Below are positions 1-9,042 of a stretch of 59,349 bases of DNA, piece by piece. Position 1 is the stretch's first letter, and the number at the start of each line of letters is the position of its first letter. The notes below the pieces were generated by a model. That model was not told the DNA's origin. It saw only the letters and a list, made by a program, of their open reading frames with translations, and ran no database searches. A program made the translations under genes and the position numbers. Source of the stretch: Nocardioides sp. CFH 31398 (GTDB lineage: Bacteria; Actinomycetota; Actinomycetes; Propionibacteriales; Nocardioidaceae); contig NZ_JAKUHT010000018.1 of the NCBI RefSeq assembly GCF_022436705.1, positions 1 to 59,349 on the forward strand, given 5' to 3'.

Positions 1-80
<80 letters not shown>

Positions 81-122
81 GACCGGGCCTACGAAACCCG
101 CCCGGCGGACGGGACCCCGACG

Positions 123-2858
123 TCAGCTCTTCTTCGCCGCGGTCTTCCGGGTGGTGGTCTTCTTGGCGGCCGTCTTCTTCGCCGCGGTCTTCCTGGCGGG
201 GGCCTTCTTGGCCGCCGTCTTCTTCGCGGGGGCCTTCTTGGCGCCCTTCTTGGCCGTCTTCTTCGCCGGCCCCTTGGCGCGGCGCTCGGCGAGGAGCTCG
301 GCGGCGCGCTCGGGGGTGATCGACTCGACGGTGTCGCCGCTGCGCAGGGTGGCGTTGTACTCGCCGTCCGTGACGTAGTCGCCGAAGCGGCCCGACTTCA
401 GCACGATCGGCGCGCCGGAGACGGGGTCGGGGCCGAGCTCCTTCAGCGGCGGGGCAGCGGCGGCGCGGCCGCGCTGCTTGGGCTGGGCGTAGATCGCCAG
501 CGCCTCGTCCAGCGTGATCGTAAGCAGCTGCTCCTCGCTGGTCAGCGAGCGCGAGTCGGTGCCCTTCTTCAGGTACGGCCCGTAGCGCCCGTTCTGCGCG
601 GTGATCTCCACGCCCTCGGCGTCGGTGCCGACGACCCGGGGCAGCGACAGCAGCCTCACCGCGTCGTCGAGGGTCACCGTGTCCAGCGACATCGACTTGA
701 ACAGCGAGCCGGTCCGCGGCTTGGCGCCCTTGGGGGCGTCCTCGGGCAGCACCTCGGTGACGTAGGGCCCGTAGCGGCCGTTCTTCGCCACGACCTCGTT
801 GCCGGTGTCGGGGTGGCGACCGAGGCGGGTCTCCTCGCCGGCCGGGTTCGCCAGCAGCTCGCGGGCCTTCGCGACGGTCAGCTCGTCGGGCGGCAGGTCG
901 TCCGGCACGTTCGCGCGGACGGCGAACGGGTTCCCCTCGTCGTCCGGACCCTCGAGGTACGGGCCGTAGCGTCCGACGCGCAGGTGGATGCCGACGTCGG
1001 TGCCGTCGTCCTCGGTGACCGGGAAGGTCGCCAGCTCGCGGGCGTCGATGTCGCCGAGCTCGTTGACCAGGCGCTGCAGCCCGGCCACCTCGTCGTCGCC
1101 GAAGTAGAAGGAGCCCAGCTCGTCGTTGCGGTCCTTGCGGCCGGCGGCGATCTCGTCGAGCACGTCCTCCATCTGCGCGGTGAACTCGTACGACACCTGC
1201 CGCCCGAAGTGCTCCTCGAGCAGCCGGATCGTCGAGAACGCCAGCCACGCCGGCACCAGCGCGGTGCCCTTCTTGTAGACGTAGCCGCGGTCGATGATCG
1301 TCTTGATGATCGAGGCGTACGTCGAGGGGCGGCCGATCTCCCGCTCCTCGAGCTCCTTGATCAGCGACGCCTCGGTGTAGCGCGCCTTCGGCCGGGTCTC
1401 GTGCCCCTCGGCCTCGAGCGACGCCGCGGTCAGCGTCTCGCCCTCGGTCAGTGCCGGGAGGCGGGCCTGGTCGTCGTCGCGGGCGGCGGAGGCGTCGTCG
1501 GACGACTCGACGTACGCCTTGAGGAAGCCGTGGAAGGTCAGCACGCGGCCGCTGGCGTTGAACACGACGTCCTCGCCGGACGACGCCGCGCCGCCGAGGC
1601 GGACGGTGACGGTCTGGCCGACCGCGTCGCGCATCTGCGAGGCGACGGTGCGGGTCCAGATCAGCTCGTAGAGCCGGAACTGCTCGCCGGTCAGCCCGGT
1701 CTGCGCCGGGGTGCGGAACGTGTCGCCGGAGGGGCGGATCGCCTCGTGCGCCTCCTGCGCGTTCTTCACCTTGCTCGCGTAGGTCCGCGGCGCGTCGGGC
1801 AGGTACTCCGCGCCGTACAGCTCGCGGACCTGGTCGCGCGCCGCACCGACCGCGGCGCTGGAGAGCGTCGTGGAGTCGGTGCGCATGTAGGTGATGTGGC
1901 CGTTCTCGTACAGCCGCTGCGCCACCGACATCGACGTCGACGCGCTCATGCCGAGCTTGCGGCTGGCCTCCTGCTGCATCGTGGTCGTCCGGAACGGGGC
2001 GTACGGCGAGCGGCGGTAGGGCTTCGACTCCACCGAGCGGACGTCGAAGGTCGTGGAGTCCAGCGCGGTGACGAGGGCCTCGGCGCGGGAGCGGTCGAGG
2101 TGCACGACCTCGGTGCCCGCCTTGATCGCGCCGTCGGTGCCGAAGTCGGAGCCGCGGGCGACGCGGACGCCGTCCAGCGAGTGCAGGCGGGCGGGGAAGA
2201 TCCGCGGGTCGTGCGACTGGCCCGCGTCGAAGGTGCCCTCGAGGTCCCAGTACGACGCCACCCGGAAGCGCATGCGCTCCCGCTCGCGGTCGACCACGAG
2301 CCGGGTCGCCACGGACTGCACGCGCCCCGCGGACAGGCCGGACATGACCTTCTTCCACAGCACCGGGGAGACCTCGTAGCCGTAGAGGCGGTCGAGGATG
2401 CGGCGCGCCTCCTGGGCCTCGACGAGGTCCATGTCGAGCTCACGCGGGTTTTCGGCGGCGGCGAGGATCGCCGGCTTCGTGATCTCGTGGAAGACCATCC
2501 GACGCACGGGGACCTTCGGCTTCAGCTCGTCGAGCAGGTGCCAGGCGATCGCCTCGCCCTCGCGGTCCTCGTCGGTGGCGAGGAAGAGCTCGTCGGCGTC
2601 CTTGAGCAGCGACTTGAGCTTGCGGACCTGGTCCTTCGAGCGCGCCGGGACGACGTAGTACGGCTCGAAGCCGTTGTCGACGTCGACGGCGAGCCGGCCC
2701 CACGGCTTGTCCTTGATCTTCGCGGGGGTGTCGGCCGCGCTCTGCGGGAGGTCGCGGATGTGACCCACGGACGACTCGACGACGTAGTCCGAGCCGAGGT
2801 ACCCACCGATCTTCTGGGCCTTCGTCGGGGACTCGACGATCACGAGCTTGTGTGCCAC
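123..2858 (-). CDS. topA: DNA topoisomerase I (type IA)
   Basis: Relaxes negative supercoils by cutting one strand through a tyrosine 5'-phosphate link. The 911-residue protein opens with the TOPRIM domain (KLVIVESPTKA at residues 4-14, DEDREGEA near residue 96) and carries the active-site region HITYMRTDS near residue 320. The C-terminal third holds four Topo_C repeats with the core GRYGPY or GRFGDY and no zinc-finger cysteines. It ends in a Lys/Ala-rich tail of about 45 residues, which is typical of actinobacterial TopA and helps DNA binding and processivity. Length matches the mycobacterial enzyme (about 934). No gene is visible downstream because the window ends. Confidence 0.98.
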   Translation of the reverse strand: MAHKLVIVESPTKAQKIGGYLGSDYVVESSVGHIRDLPQSAADTPAKIKDKPWGRLAVDVDNGFEPYYVVPARSKDQVRKLKSLLKDADELFLATDEDREGEAIAWHLLDELKPKVPVRRMVFHEITKPAILAAAENPRELDMDLVEAQEARRILDRLYGYEVSPVLWKKVMSGLSAGRVQSVATRLVVDRERERMRFRVASYWDLEGTFDAGQSHDPRIFPARLHSLDGVRVARGSDFGTDGAIKAGTEVVHLDRSRAEALVTALDSTTFDVRSVESKPYRRSPYAPFRTTTMQQEASRKLGMSASTSMSVAQRLYENGHITYMRTDSTTLSSAAVGAARDQVRELYGAEYLPDAPRTYASKVKNAQEAHEAIRPSGDTFRTPAQTGLTGEQFRLYELIWTRTVASQMRDAVGQTVTVRLGGAASSGEDVVFNASGRVLTFHGFLKAYVESSDDASAARDDDQARLPALTEGETLTAASLEAEGHETRPKARYTEASLIKELEEREIGRPSTYASIIKTIIDRGYVYKKGTALVPAWLAFSTIRLLEEHFGRQVSYEFTAQMEDVLDEIAAGRKDRNDELGSFYFGDDEVAGLQRLVNELGDIDARELATFPVTEDDGTDVGIHLRVGRYGPYLEGPDDEGNPFAVRANVPDDLPPDELTVAKARELLANPAGEETRLGRHPDTGNEVVAKNGRYGPYVTEVLPEDAPKGAKPRTGSLFKSMSLDTVTLDDAVRLLSLPRVVGTDAEGVEITAQNGRYGPYLKKGTDSRSLTSEEQLLTITLDEALAIYAQPKQRGRAAAAPPLKELGPDPVSGAPIVLKSGRFGDYVTDGEYNATLRSGDTVESITPERAAELLAERRAKGPAKKTAKKGAKKAPAKKTAAKKAPARKTAAKKTAAKKTTTRKTAAKKS

Positions 2859-3022
2859 TGCTGTTGATTCCTGCCTCTGCTCGGGGGTGACGCCTTGACG
2901 AGTGCCCGGCGGACGAACGGCCCCGGGCGGGTCACGGGGGTGACGGTAGCGCGAGGGTCAATCGGCCCGTGCACCTTCTCCACGGGCACCGGGGACGCAC
3001 CCCTGGGGGCACACTGCTGTCC

Positions 3023-3799
3023 ATGATGCTCCGCCCGGTCGTGCAGGCAGGCATCCGCGACGGCGCGGTGGACCTGGCGTTCCGGCGCTGGGAACGCCCG
3101 CGGGTGAGGGTCGGGACCCGGCTGCGCACCGGGGTCGGCGTGGTCGAGGTGACGTCGCTGGAGCAGGTCCCGCTGGCCTCGCTCCGGGCCGAGGACGCCC
3201 GGCGCGCGGGCCACGCCTCGCTCGCCGAGCTGACGCAGGCCCTGGAGGGCCGGCCGGGGCCGGTGTGGCGCGTCGGCGTCGCGTACGGCGGCGCCGACCC
3301 CCGCGAGGCGCTGCGCGAGGAGGTGCCCGACGAGGCGGGTGCGGCGGAGGTCCGCCGTGGGCTGGACCGGCTCGACCGCGCCTCGTCGTACGGCGCGTGG
3401 ACGCGGGAGACGCTGCGGCTGATCGACGAGTTCCCGGGACGCCGTGCCCCGGAGCTGGCCGCGATGGTCGGGCGGCCCACCCCGGAGTTCAAGACCGACG
3501 TGCGCAAGCTGAAGGAGAAGGGGCTCACGGTCTCGCTCGACATCGGCTACCGGCTCTCCCCGCGCGGCGCCGCGGTGCTCGGCGTCGCGCCGCCCGAGGT
3601 GGGCGGCACCCCGCTGCCGAAGGTCGGCGCGCCGGCGTCCCGCGCCCTGACCGCGGCCGGGATCACGACGCTGGAGGACCTCGAGGGCCCCGACGCCCGC
3701 CCGCTCGACGACCTCGCGGGCCTGCACGGCGTCGGCCCGGTCGCGCTCGCCCGGTTGCGGGAGGCCCTGGCCGCGCGACGCCGCCCCGAGGGGACCTAG
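3023..3799 (+). CDS. ASCH-like, winged-helix and helix-hairpin-helix protein
   Basis: About 258 residues. The N-terminal part (LAFRRWERPRV and the DPREAL segment) resembles the ASCH domain, a PUA-like fold thought to bind RNA. The middle part (RETLRLI through GYRLSPRG) looks like a small winged-helix domain, and the C-terminus (TTLEDLEG through LHGVGPVALARLREAL) is a helix-hairpin-helix DNA-binding motif. I infer a nucleic-acid-binding protein of unknown job. Two adjacent ATG codons at 3023 and 3026 are possible starts; the longer frame upstream lacks family-like residues. It is divergent from topA across about 160 bp and meets the next gene tail to tail with overlapping stop codons (CTAG at 3796-3799). 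Confidence 0.8.
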   Translation: MMLRPVVQAGIRDGAVDLAFRRWERPRVRVGTRLRTGVGVVEVTSLEQVPLASLRAEDARRAGHASLAELTQALEGRPGPVWRVGVAYGGADPREALREEVPDEAGAAEVRRGLDRLDRASSYGAWTRETLRLIDEFPGRRAPELAAMVGRPTPEFKTDVRKLKEKGLTVSLDIGYRLSPRGAAVLGVAPPEVGGTPLPKVGAPASRALTAAGITTLEDLEGPDARPLDDLAGLHGVGPVALARLREALAARRRPEGT

Positions 3800-4320
3800 G
3801 CCGACCGCGGCCCGCGGCTGCGGACGTCGGCCACGGACGCCATCGCGGCGCGCAGGTCGCCGAGCCACTCGCCCTCGTGCTCACCGACGAGGCGGACGCA
3901 CCACGCGAGGGCGTCGGAGCGCGAGCGGGCCACCCCGGCGTCCACGAGGGTGTCGAGGACGAGTCGCTGCGGCTGTCGCAGGCGGGTCATGACGGGCGTG
4001 GCGACCGAGGTCCAGGTCTCCGTGTGGTCGCCGACGCGGACGCCCCAGCTGATCGCGTGCTCGTAGCGACGCTCCGCCTCCTGGGCCACCTCGATGCGCG
4101 CCTCGCGGGTCTCCTCCCGGAACTTCCGGGCGCGGCCCTCGCGCGCCTCCGCGCGGGCGGCGTCGGAGGCGTCGTCGCCCAGGTCGACGTCCGCGATCGA
4201 GAGCCGGACGGTGATCTCCTCGCGGTCGACCGTGACCTCGGCCGGCTCGTGCTGCCACTCCTCGGGGAGCCGGCCGGCGAACCAGCCCTCCAGGCGCTCC
4301 TGCACCTCCCGGGTAATCAT
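3796..4320 (-). CDS. Conserved protein with ribbon-helix-helix-like C-terminus
   Basis: A 174-residue protein if it starts at the ATG at 4320; a GTG at 4344 would add eight residues and overlap the upstream gene. The central region is highly charged and probably helical (AEAREGRARKFREET). The C-terminal segment SRSDALAWCVRLVGEH resembles the second half of a ribbon-helix-helix fold, but I do not recognise a named family. It lies 10 bp downstream of the methyltransferase gene on the same strand and probably shares its transcript. No good Shine-Dalgarno sequence is visible for either start. An AT-rich perfect palindrome covers the ATG at 4320, which suggests self-regulation. Confidence 0.65.
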   Translation of the reverse strand: MITREVQERLEGWFAGRLPEEWQHEPAEVTVDREEITVRLSIADVDLGDDASDAARAEAREGRARKFREETREARIEVAQEAERRYEHAISWGVRVGDHTETWTSVATPVMTRLRQPQRLVLDTLVDAGVARSRSDALAWCVRLVGEHEGEWLGDLRAAMASVADVRSRGPRSA

Positions 4321-4334
4321 GATTACATCATTAC
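4313..4334. promoter_or_regulatory. Palindrome with repeated GTAAT/ATTAC sites over a start codon
   Basis: Bases 4313-4326 form the perfect 14-bp palindrome GTAATCATGATTAC, centred on the ATG of the leftward gene. A further ATTAC at 4330-4334 repeats the one at 4322-4326 with 8-bp spacing. Such an AT-rich block is exceptional in this DNA. The layout of one inverted and one direct repeat of a 5-bp half-site is what ribbon-helix-helix repressors often bind; that link is inference. Confidence 0.5.
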
Positions 4335-5818
4335 ACCGCTGCACCCGAAGCGCCAGGGACGCGCACGAGGTAGCCCTCCCTCGTCAGCTCGCCGAGCACC
4401 GGCAGCACCACCCGCGCGAGCAGCGCCGGGTCCTGCCCGGTGAGCTCCGCGACCGCCGCGACGATCCGCCCGAGCGCCAGGTCGCCGTCGCACGCGCCGA
4501 CGATGGCCGCCGTCGCCGTGTCGACCTGGCGCGCGCGGCGCAGGCCCGTGGTCCGGCGCAGGACGATCGTCGCCGGGTCCTCCGCGCCGGGCTCGCCGAC
4601 GCTCTCCTGCTGCACGTCGGCGCGTCGCACCAGGCGGTCCGCGGGACCGACCGACGGCGGGGCGTCGAACCACTCCGCGATCGCGGGGGCCACCGGCTGC
4701 TGCACCTCCCACGGCCAGTCGAGCAGCTCGCGGCGCCCGCTGCCCTGCGTGCGCAGGGTGACCCACCCGAAGCCGACGCCCGTGATCCGCTGCTCGGCGA
4801 ACCACGACAGCCAGGTGTCGTAGCGGCGGTCCCGCTCCTCACCGACCAGCCCGGCGTCGGCGATCCAGACCTCGACGTACGCCGCGGGGTCGAGCACCTC
4901 GCGCTGGACGACGAACGCGTCGCAGTCGGCGTCCAGCCACTCGGACAGCCGCTCGTCCCAGCCGCGGCCCTCGACGTGGGCCCAGTTGGCGAGCACCTGG
5001 CACGTCCCGCCCGCCCGCAGGTGCGAGGGGGCACGACGGACGAGGTCCTCCACGACCCGGTCCCCGGGGATGCCGGAGTCGCGGTAGACCAGCTGCTCGC
5101 CGGTCGCGGGCGAGATGACGAAGGGCGGGTTGGTCGTGATCAGGTCGAACGCCTCGCCGCGCACCGGCTCGAAGAACGACCCGTCGCGCACCTCGACCTG
5201 GCCGTCCGGGAGGTCGTTGAGGGCGACGTTGAACCGCGTCGCCCACAGCGCGCGGGCGTTGACGTCGGTGGCGACGACGCGGTCCGCGTGGGCCGCGAGG
5301 TGGAGGGTCTGGACCCCGCAGCCGGTGCCGAGGTCCAGCGCGCTGCCGACCTCGTGGCGCAGCGTCAGCTGGGCCAGCGACGTGGACGCCGCGCTGACGC
5401 CGAGGACGTGGTCGGCCGTCGTGCGGTGGGGGCGGCCGTCCATCCCGGGGGTCAGGTCGGCCACGAGCCAGTGGTCGCGCTGGGTGCCGTCGGGCGCGGT
5501 GACGGCGTACGGGCGGCAGTCCCAGCGGGCCGCCACCTCGCCGACGCTCGCCGCGAGCAGGCCCTCCGCGGCGAGGGGGTCGACGAGGCCGGGCAGCGCC
5601 CGCTCGGCCTCGCTGCGGGGGACGACGACCTGCAGCAGGAACAGCCGCACGAGGGTCTCGACCGGCGAGCCCCCGCCGGTGCGCCGCCGGGCCGGGACGG
5701 TCTGGTTGCGCTCGAGCGCCCGGTGGGCCTCCTCCCCCAGCAGCTCGACGACACGGTCGTGGGTGTAGTCGGCGGCGAGGAGGGCCTCGCGGAAGCGGTG
5801 CGGCAGGTCGCTGCTCAT
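4331..5818 (-). CDS. SAM-dependent methyltransferase, HemK/RsmC-like (DUF7059 type)
   Basis: A 495-residue class I methyltransferase. The central Rossmann domain has the SAM-binding motif ALDLGTGCGVQT near residue 165 followed by VVATDVNARAL, and the catalytic NPPFVISP motif of the N6-adenine/glutamine methyltransferase group near residue 232. The N-terminal 150 residues match the helical DUF7059 region and the C-terminal 170 residues an accessory domain found in actinobacterial members. The substrate (RNA, DNA or release factor) cannot be told from the sequence. Starts ATG at 5818 and is followed closely by the small charged protein at 3796-4320. Confidence 0.85.
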   Translation of the reverse strand: MSSDLPHRFREALLAADYTHDRVVELLGEEAHRALERNQTVPARRRTGGGSPVETLVRLFLLQVVVPRSEAERALPGLVDPLAAEGLLAASVGEVAARWDCRPYAVTAPDGTQRDHWLVADLTPGMDGRPHRTTADHVLGVSAASTSLAQLTLRHEVGSALDLGTGCGVQTLHLAAHADRVVATDVNARALWATRFNVALNDLPDGQVEVRDGSFFEPVRGEAFDLITTNPPFVISPATGEQLVYRDSGIPGDRVVEDLVRRAPSHLRAGGTCQVLANWAHVEGRGWDERLSEWLDADCDAFVVQREVLDPAAYVEVWIADAGLVGEERDRRYDTWLSWFAEQRITGVGFGWVTLRTQGSGRRELLDWPWEVQQPVAPAIAEWFDAPPSVGPADRLVRRADVQQESVGEPGAEDPATIVLRRTTGLRRARQVDTATAAIVGACDGDLALGRIVAAVAELTGQDPALLARVVLPVLGELTREGYLVRVPGASGAAV

Positions 5819-5852
5819 GCTTCGGATCCTGCCAGCGGACGCCGTCCACGAC

Positions 5853-5896
5853 GACGGAGGCGGCCGCCGTCCTCGTGGACGACGACCGCCTCCGTC
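5853..5896 (-). terminator. Terminator hairpin after hppA
   Basis: An 11-bp perfect stem (GACGGAGGCGG pairing with CCGCCTCCGTC) encloses an inner CGTCC/GGACG hairpin. It sits 23 bp past the stop codon of the pyrophosphatase gene and before the methyltransferase start. There is no T-tract, as usual for high-GC actinobacteria. Confidence 0.7.
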
Positions 5897-5918
5897 TCGT
5901 GCCGGGCGTGCCGGGGTG

Positions 5919-8261
5919 TCAGGCGCGGGCGGCGGCCTCCGGGGCCTCCTCGCCGATCACCGACGACCGGCGCTTCGAGAGCACCACGGCGACGACGATG
6001 CCGGCGGTGGCCACCAGCGAGATCGCGATGGCGACCGGCCGGTTGGCGTCCTCGCCGAGCGTCAGCGAGACGACGGCCCCGACGACCAGCAGCGAGACCA
6101 GGTTCATCACCTTGAGCAGCGGGTTGATGGCCGGGCCGGCGGTGTCCTTGAACGGGTCGCCGACGGTGTCGCCGATGATCGTGGCCTCGTGGGCCGGGGA
6201 CCCCTTGCCGCCGTGGAAGCCGTCCTCCACCAGCTTCTTCGCGTTGTCCCACGCACCACCGGCGTTGGCGAGGAAGACCGCCATCAGGGTGCCGGAGCCG
6301 ATGGCGCCGGCGAGGAAGCCCGCCAGCGCGCCGACGCCGAGGCCGAAGCCGACGGCGATCGGGGACAGGATCGCGAGGATGCCCGGGGTGGCCAGCTCAC
6401 GCAGCGAGTCGCGGGTGACGATGTCGACCACGCGGCCGTACTCCGGGCGGCCGGTGCCCTCCATGATCCCGGGGATGTCGCGGAACTGGCGGCGGACCTC
6501 CATCACCACGGCGCCCGCGGCGCGGCCGACGGCGTTGATCGCGAGGCCGGAGAAGAGGAACACCACCGCGACGCCGATCAGCACGCCGACGAGGACGTCG
6601 GGGCTGAAGACGAAGAAGCCGGAGACGAACAGCCCGGCCTCCTCGGCGTTCAGGCGTGCGTCCTCGACCGCGCTCAGCGCGGTGCCGATGTAGGAGCCGA
6701 ACAGCGCGCTCGCCGCGAGCACGGCGGTCGCGATCGCGATGCCCTTCGTGATGGCCTTCGTGGTGTTGCCGACGGCGTCGAGCTCGGTGAGGATCTGCGC
6801 GCCGGCCTCGCTGACGTCGCCCGACATCTCGGCGATGCCCTGCGCGTTGTCGGAGACGGGGCCGAAGGTGTCCATCGCGACGATGACGCCGACGGTGGTC
6901 AGCAGCCCGCACCCGGCCAGGGCGACGGCGAACAGCGCCACCGACAGCGAGCCGGCGCCGAGCAGGAAGGCGCCGAACACGGCCGCACCGATGACCAGGG
7001 TCGTGTAGACGGCGGACTCGAAGCCGACCGAGAGGCCGGAGAGGATGACGGTCGCCGGGCCGGTGAGCGACGTCTTGCCGACGTCCTTCACCGGGCGGAA
7101 GTCCGTGCCGGTGTAGTAGCCGGTCAGCGCGAGGATCGCGGCGGCCAGCACGACGCCGATGACGACGGCCACGGCGGCGATCAGCGCCGGGTTGCCGCTG
7201 GGCTCGACGCCGACGAGGGCGTCCAGCGGGCTCTGCTCGACGTTCGACAGGTCGGCGAAGCTGCTGGGCAGGTAGACGAACGCGAGGACGGCGGAGCCGA
7301 GGGCACCGACGGCGGCGGAGATGTAGAAGGCCCGGTTGATCGTGGTGAGGCCGTTCTCCCCCTCGCGGGGCTTGGTCAGGTAGACGCCCGCGATCGCGGT
7401 GAGGACGCCGATCGCCGGGACGAGCAGCGGGAAGACGAGGCCGGCGTCACCGAAGGCGATGCCGCCGAGGATCAGCGCGGCGACCAGCGTGACGGCGTAC
7501 GACTCGAACAGGTCCGCGGCCATGCCGGCGCAGTCACCGACGTTGTCGCCCACGTTGTCGGCGATGGTGGCGGCGTTGCGGGGGTCGTCCTCGGGGATGT
7601 TGTTCTCGACCTTGCCGACGAGGTCGGCGCCGACGTCGGCGGCCTTGGTGAAGATGCCGCCGCCGACGCGCATGAACATGGCGAGCAGGGCGGCCCCGAA
7701 GCCGAAGCCCTCGAGCACGATCGAGGCCTCGTCCTGGAAGAGGAGGACGACGACCGCGGCGCCCAGGAGGCCGAGACCCACCGTGGCCATGCCGACCACG
7801 GCGCCGGTGCGGAAGCCGATGTTCATCGCCGGGTTGCGGCCCTGGGACTCGGCGGCGGCGGCCACGCGCAGGTTCGCGCGCACCGCGAGCGACATGCCGA
7901 GGTAGCCGATCGCCGCGGAGAAGCCCGCGCCGAACACGAAGGCGATGGACCGCGCGACGCGGACGACGACGTCGTCGGCCGGTAGGGCGAGCAGGAGGAA
8001 GAAGGCGAGGGCCGCGAAGACGGCCAGGGTGCGGAACTGCCGGGTGAGGTAGGCGTTCGCGCCCTCCTGCACGGCTCGTGCGATCGTGCGCATGTTCTCG
8101 CTGCCCTCGGCGGCCGCGAGCACCTCGCGGCGGAACACGACCGCCATGACGAGAGCGAGAACGGCGATCGCGGCGACGATGCCGACGAGGACCAGGTTGC
8201 CGCCCGCGACCTCGACGGCGGCGTTCTCGGCCGACGAGGCCGAGATCAGGGTTGCTGACAT
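5919..8261 (-). CDS. hppA: Membrane H+-translocating pyrophosphatase
   Basis: A 780-residue integral membrane protein with about 16 hydrophobic segments that couples PPi hydrolysis to proton export. The family signature DVGADLVGKVE lies near residue 212, followed by the acidic DNVGDNVGD pyrophosphate-Mg site; a second acidic cluster (GDTVGDPFKDT) is near residue 700. The determinant GNTTKAITKG carries Lys where K+-dependent enzymes carry Ala, so this should be the K+-independent, H+-pumping type. An AGGAGGAA Shine-Dalgarno lies 9 bp before the ATG. It is followed by a terminator at 5853-5896 and appears to be transcribed alone. Confidence 0.97.
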   Translation of the reverse strand: MSATLISASSAENAAVEVAGGNLVLVGIVAAIAVLALVMAVVFRREVLAAAEGSENMRTIARAVQEGANAYLTRQFRTLAVFAALAFFLLLALPADDVVVRVARSIAFVFGAGFSAAIGYLGMSLAVRANLRVAAAAESQGRNPAMNIGFRTGAVVGMATVGLGLLGAAVVVLLFQDEASIVLEGFGFGAALLAMFMRVGGGIFTKAADVGADLVGKVENNIPEDDPRNAATIADNVGDNVGDCAGMAADLFESYAVTLVAALILGGIAFGDAGLVFPLLVPAIGVLTAIAGVYLTKPREGENGLTTINRAFYISAAVGALGSAVLAFVYLPSSFADLSNVEQSPLDALVGVEPSGNPALIAAVAVVIGVVLAAAILALTGYYTGTDFRPVKDVGKTSLTGPATVILSGLSVGFESAVYTTLVIGAAVFGAFLLGAGSLSVALFAVALAGCGLLTTVGVIVAMDTFGPVSDNAQGIAEMSGDVSEAGAQILTELDAVGNTTKAITKGIAIATAVLAASALFGSYIGTALSAVEDARLNAEEAGLFVSGFFVFSPDVLVGVLIGVAVVFLFSGLAINAVGRAAGAVVMEVRRQFRDIPGIMEGTGRPEYGRVVDIVTRDSLRELATPGILAILSPIAVGFGLGVGALAGFLAGAIGSGTLMAVFLANAGGAWDNAKKLVEDGFHGGKGSPAHEATIIGDTVGDPFKDTAGPAINPLLKVMNLVSLLVVGAVVSLTLGEDANRPVAIAISLVATAGIVVAVVLSKRRSSVIGEEAPEAAARA

Positions 8262-8453
8262 GTGGGTGCTTCCTCCTGGAGGTGGCGTGCCGAGCCGGGC
8301 GACGAGGCCGGGGCCCGTGCGCGGGGGTGTGAGCCACGTCGCACGACCGGATGCATGTAACCACGCCGGACCGGCGCCGACGAGGGAGGTGTGACGTGGG
8401 GCACACCGTGTCCTGCGCGTCGGCCGCCCTGGCCCGAGCGGGCCGGCGCCGGG

Positions 8454-8792
8454 TCAGCCGGCGGCGGAGAGCGTGTCGGTGCTGGCGTGGATCGTGAAGA
8501 CCGAGGCCAGACCGGTGATGGAGAAGATGCGCAGCAGGCGCTGGGAGTTGCAGACGAGCTCGAGGCTGCCGTCCTCCGCGCGGACCTTCTTCAGGCCGCC
8601 GACGAGCACGCCCAGACCGGTCGAGTCGAGGAAGCCGACGCCGGTCATGTCCACGACGAGGTGCCGGTGGCCCGAGCCGACGAGGCCGGTGAGGCAGTCG
8701 CGCAGCTCGGGGGCCGTGTAGACGTCCACCTCGCCGCCCACGACGACGACGGTCCGGCCACCGAGGTCGCGGGTCTCGAGCGTCAGCTCCAC
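8454..8792 (-). CDS. STAS-domain anti-sigma factor antagonist
   Basis: A 112-residue single STAS domain of the SpoIIAA/RsbV type. The motif [12 protein letters not shown] near residues 54-65 contains the serine normally phosphorylated by an anti-sigma kinase. Such proteins bind an anti-sigma factor and free a stress or developmental sigma factor. No partner kinase or sigma gene is next to it, so the partner must be elsewhere. It lies upstream of, and divergent from, the helicase gene, with 250 bp between the starts. Confidence 0.92.
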   Translation of the reverse strand: MELTLETRDLGGRTVVVVGGEVDVYTAPELRDCLTGLVGSGHRHLVVDMTGVGFLDSTGLGVLVGGLKKVRAEDGSLELVCNSQRLLRIFSITGLASVFTIHASTDTLSAAG

Positions 8793-9027
8793 GGGAACTC
8801 CATACGGGCGTCTGGGCCGTCAGTCGTCACTGTCGTCAGCGGTGCGCCCGAGGAAGCATGCTGCGAGTGACACGGTTGGCGACCAACCCCCCCGGACTGA
8901 GTGCCGGGGTCAATGAAACCACGGATGGGACCCCCGGCGCAGGGGTACGGCGGGCTGACCCGCGGGGTGGGACGGGCGCGCCCCCGGTACGAGGACGGGC
9001 GTCGGCAGGGCGTTGTCGGCGGGCTTT

Positions 9028-9033
9028 GCCAGA
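9028..9033 (+). promoter_or_regulatory. Possible -10 box for leaderless helicase mRNA
   Basis: CAGACT lies exactly 9 bases before the GTG at 9043, in the spacing of other TANNNT boxes here that place the transcription start on the start codon. The first base deviates from T, so the call is tentative. Confidence 0.35.
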
Positions 9034-9042
9034 CTCGGCGAC

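Noticed and set aside
813..2867. Long open frame on the plus strand opposite topA
   Set aside because: It is a GC-bias shadow of topA with low-complexity Arg/Val/Ala content; the same applies to the other long antisense frames such as those opposite hppA, nirB, actP and acsA.
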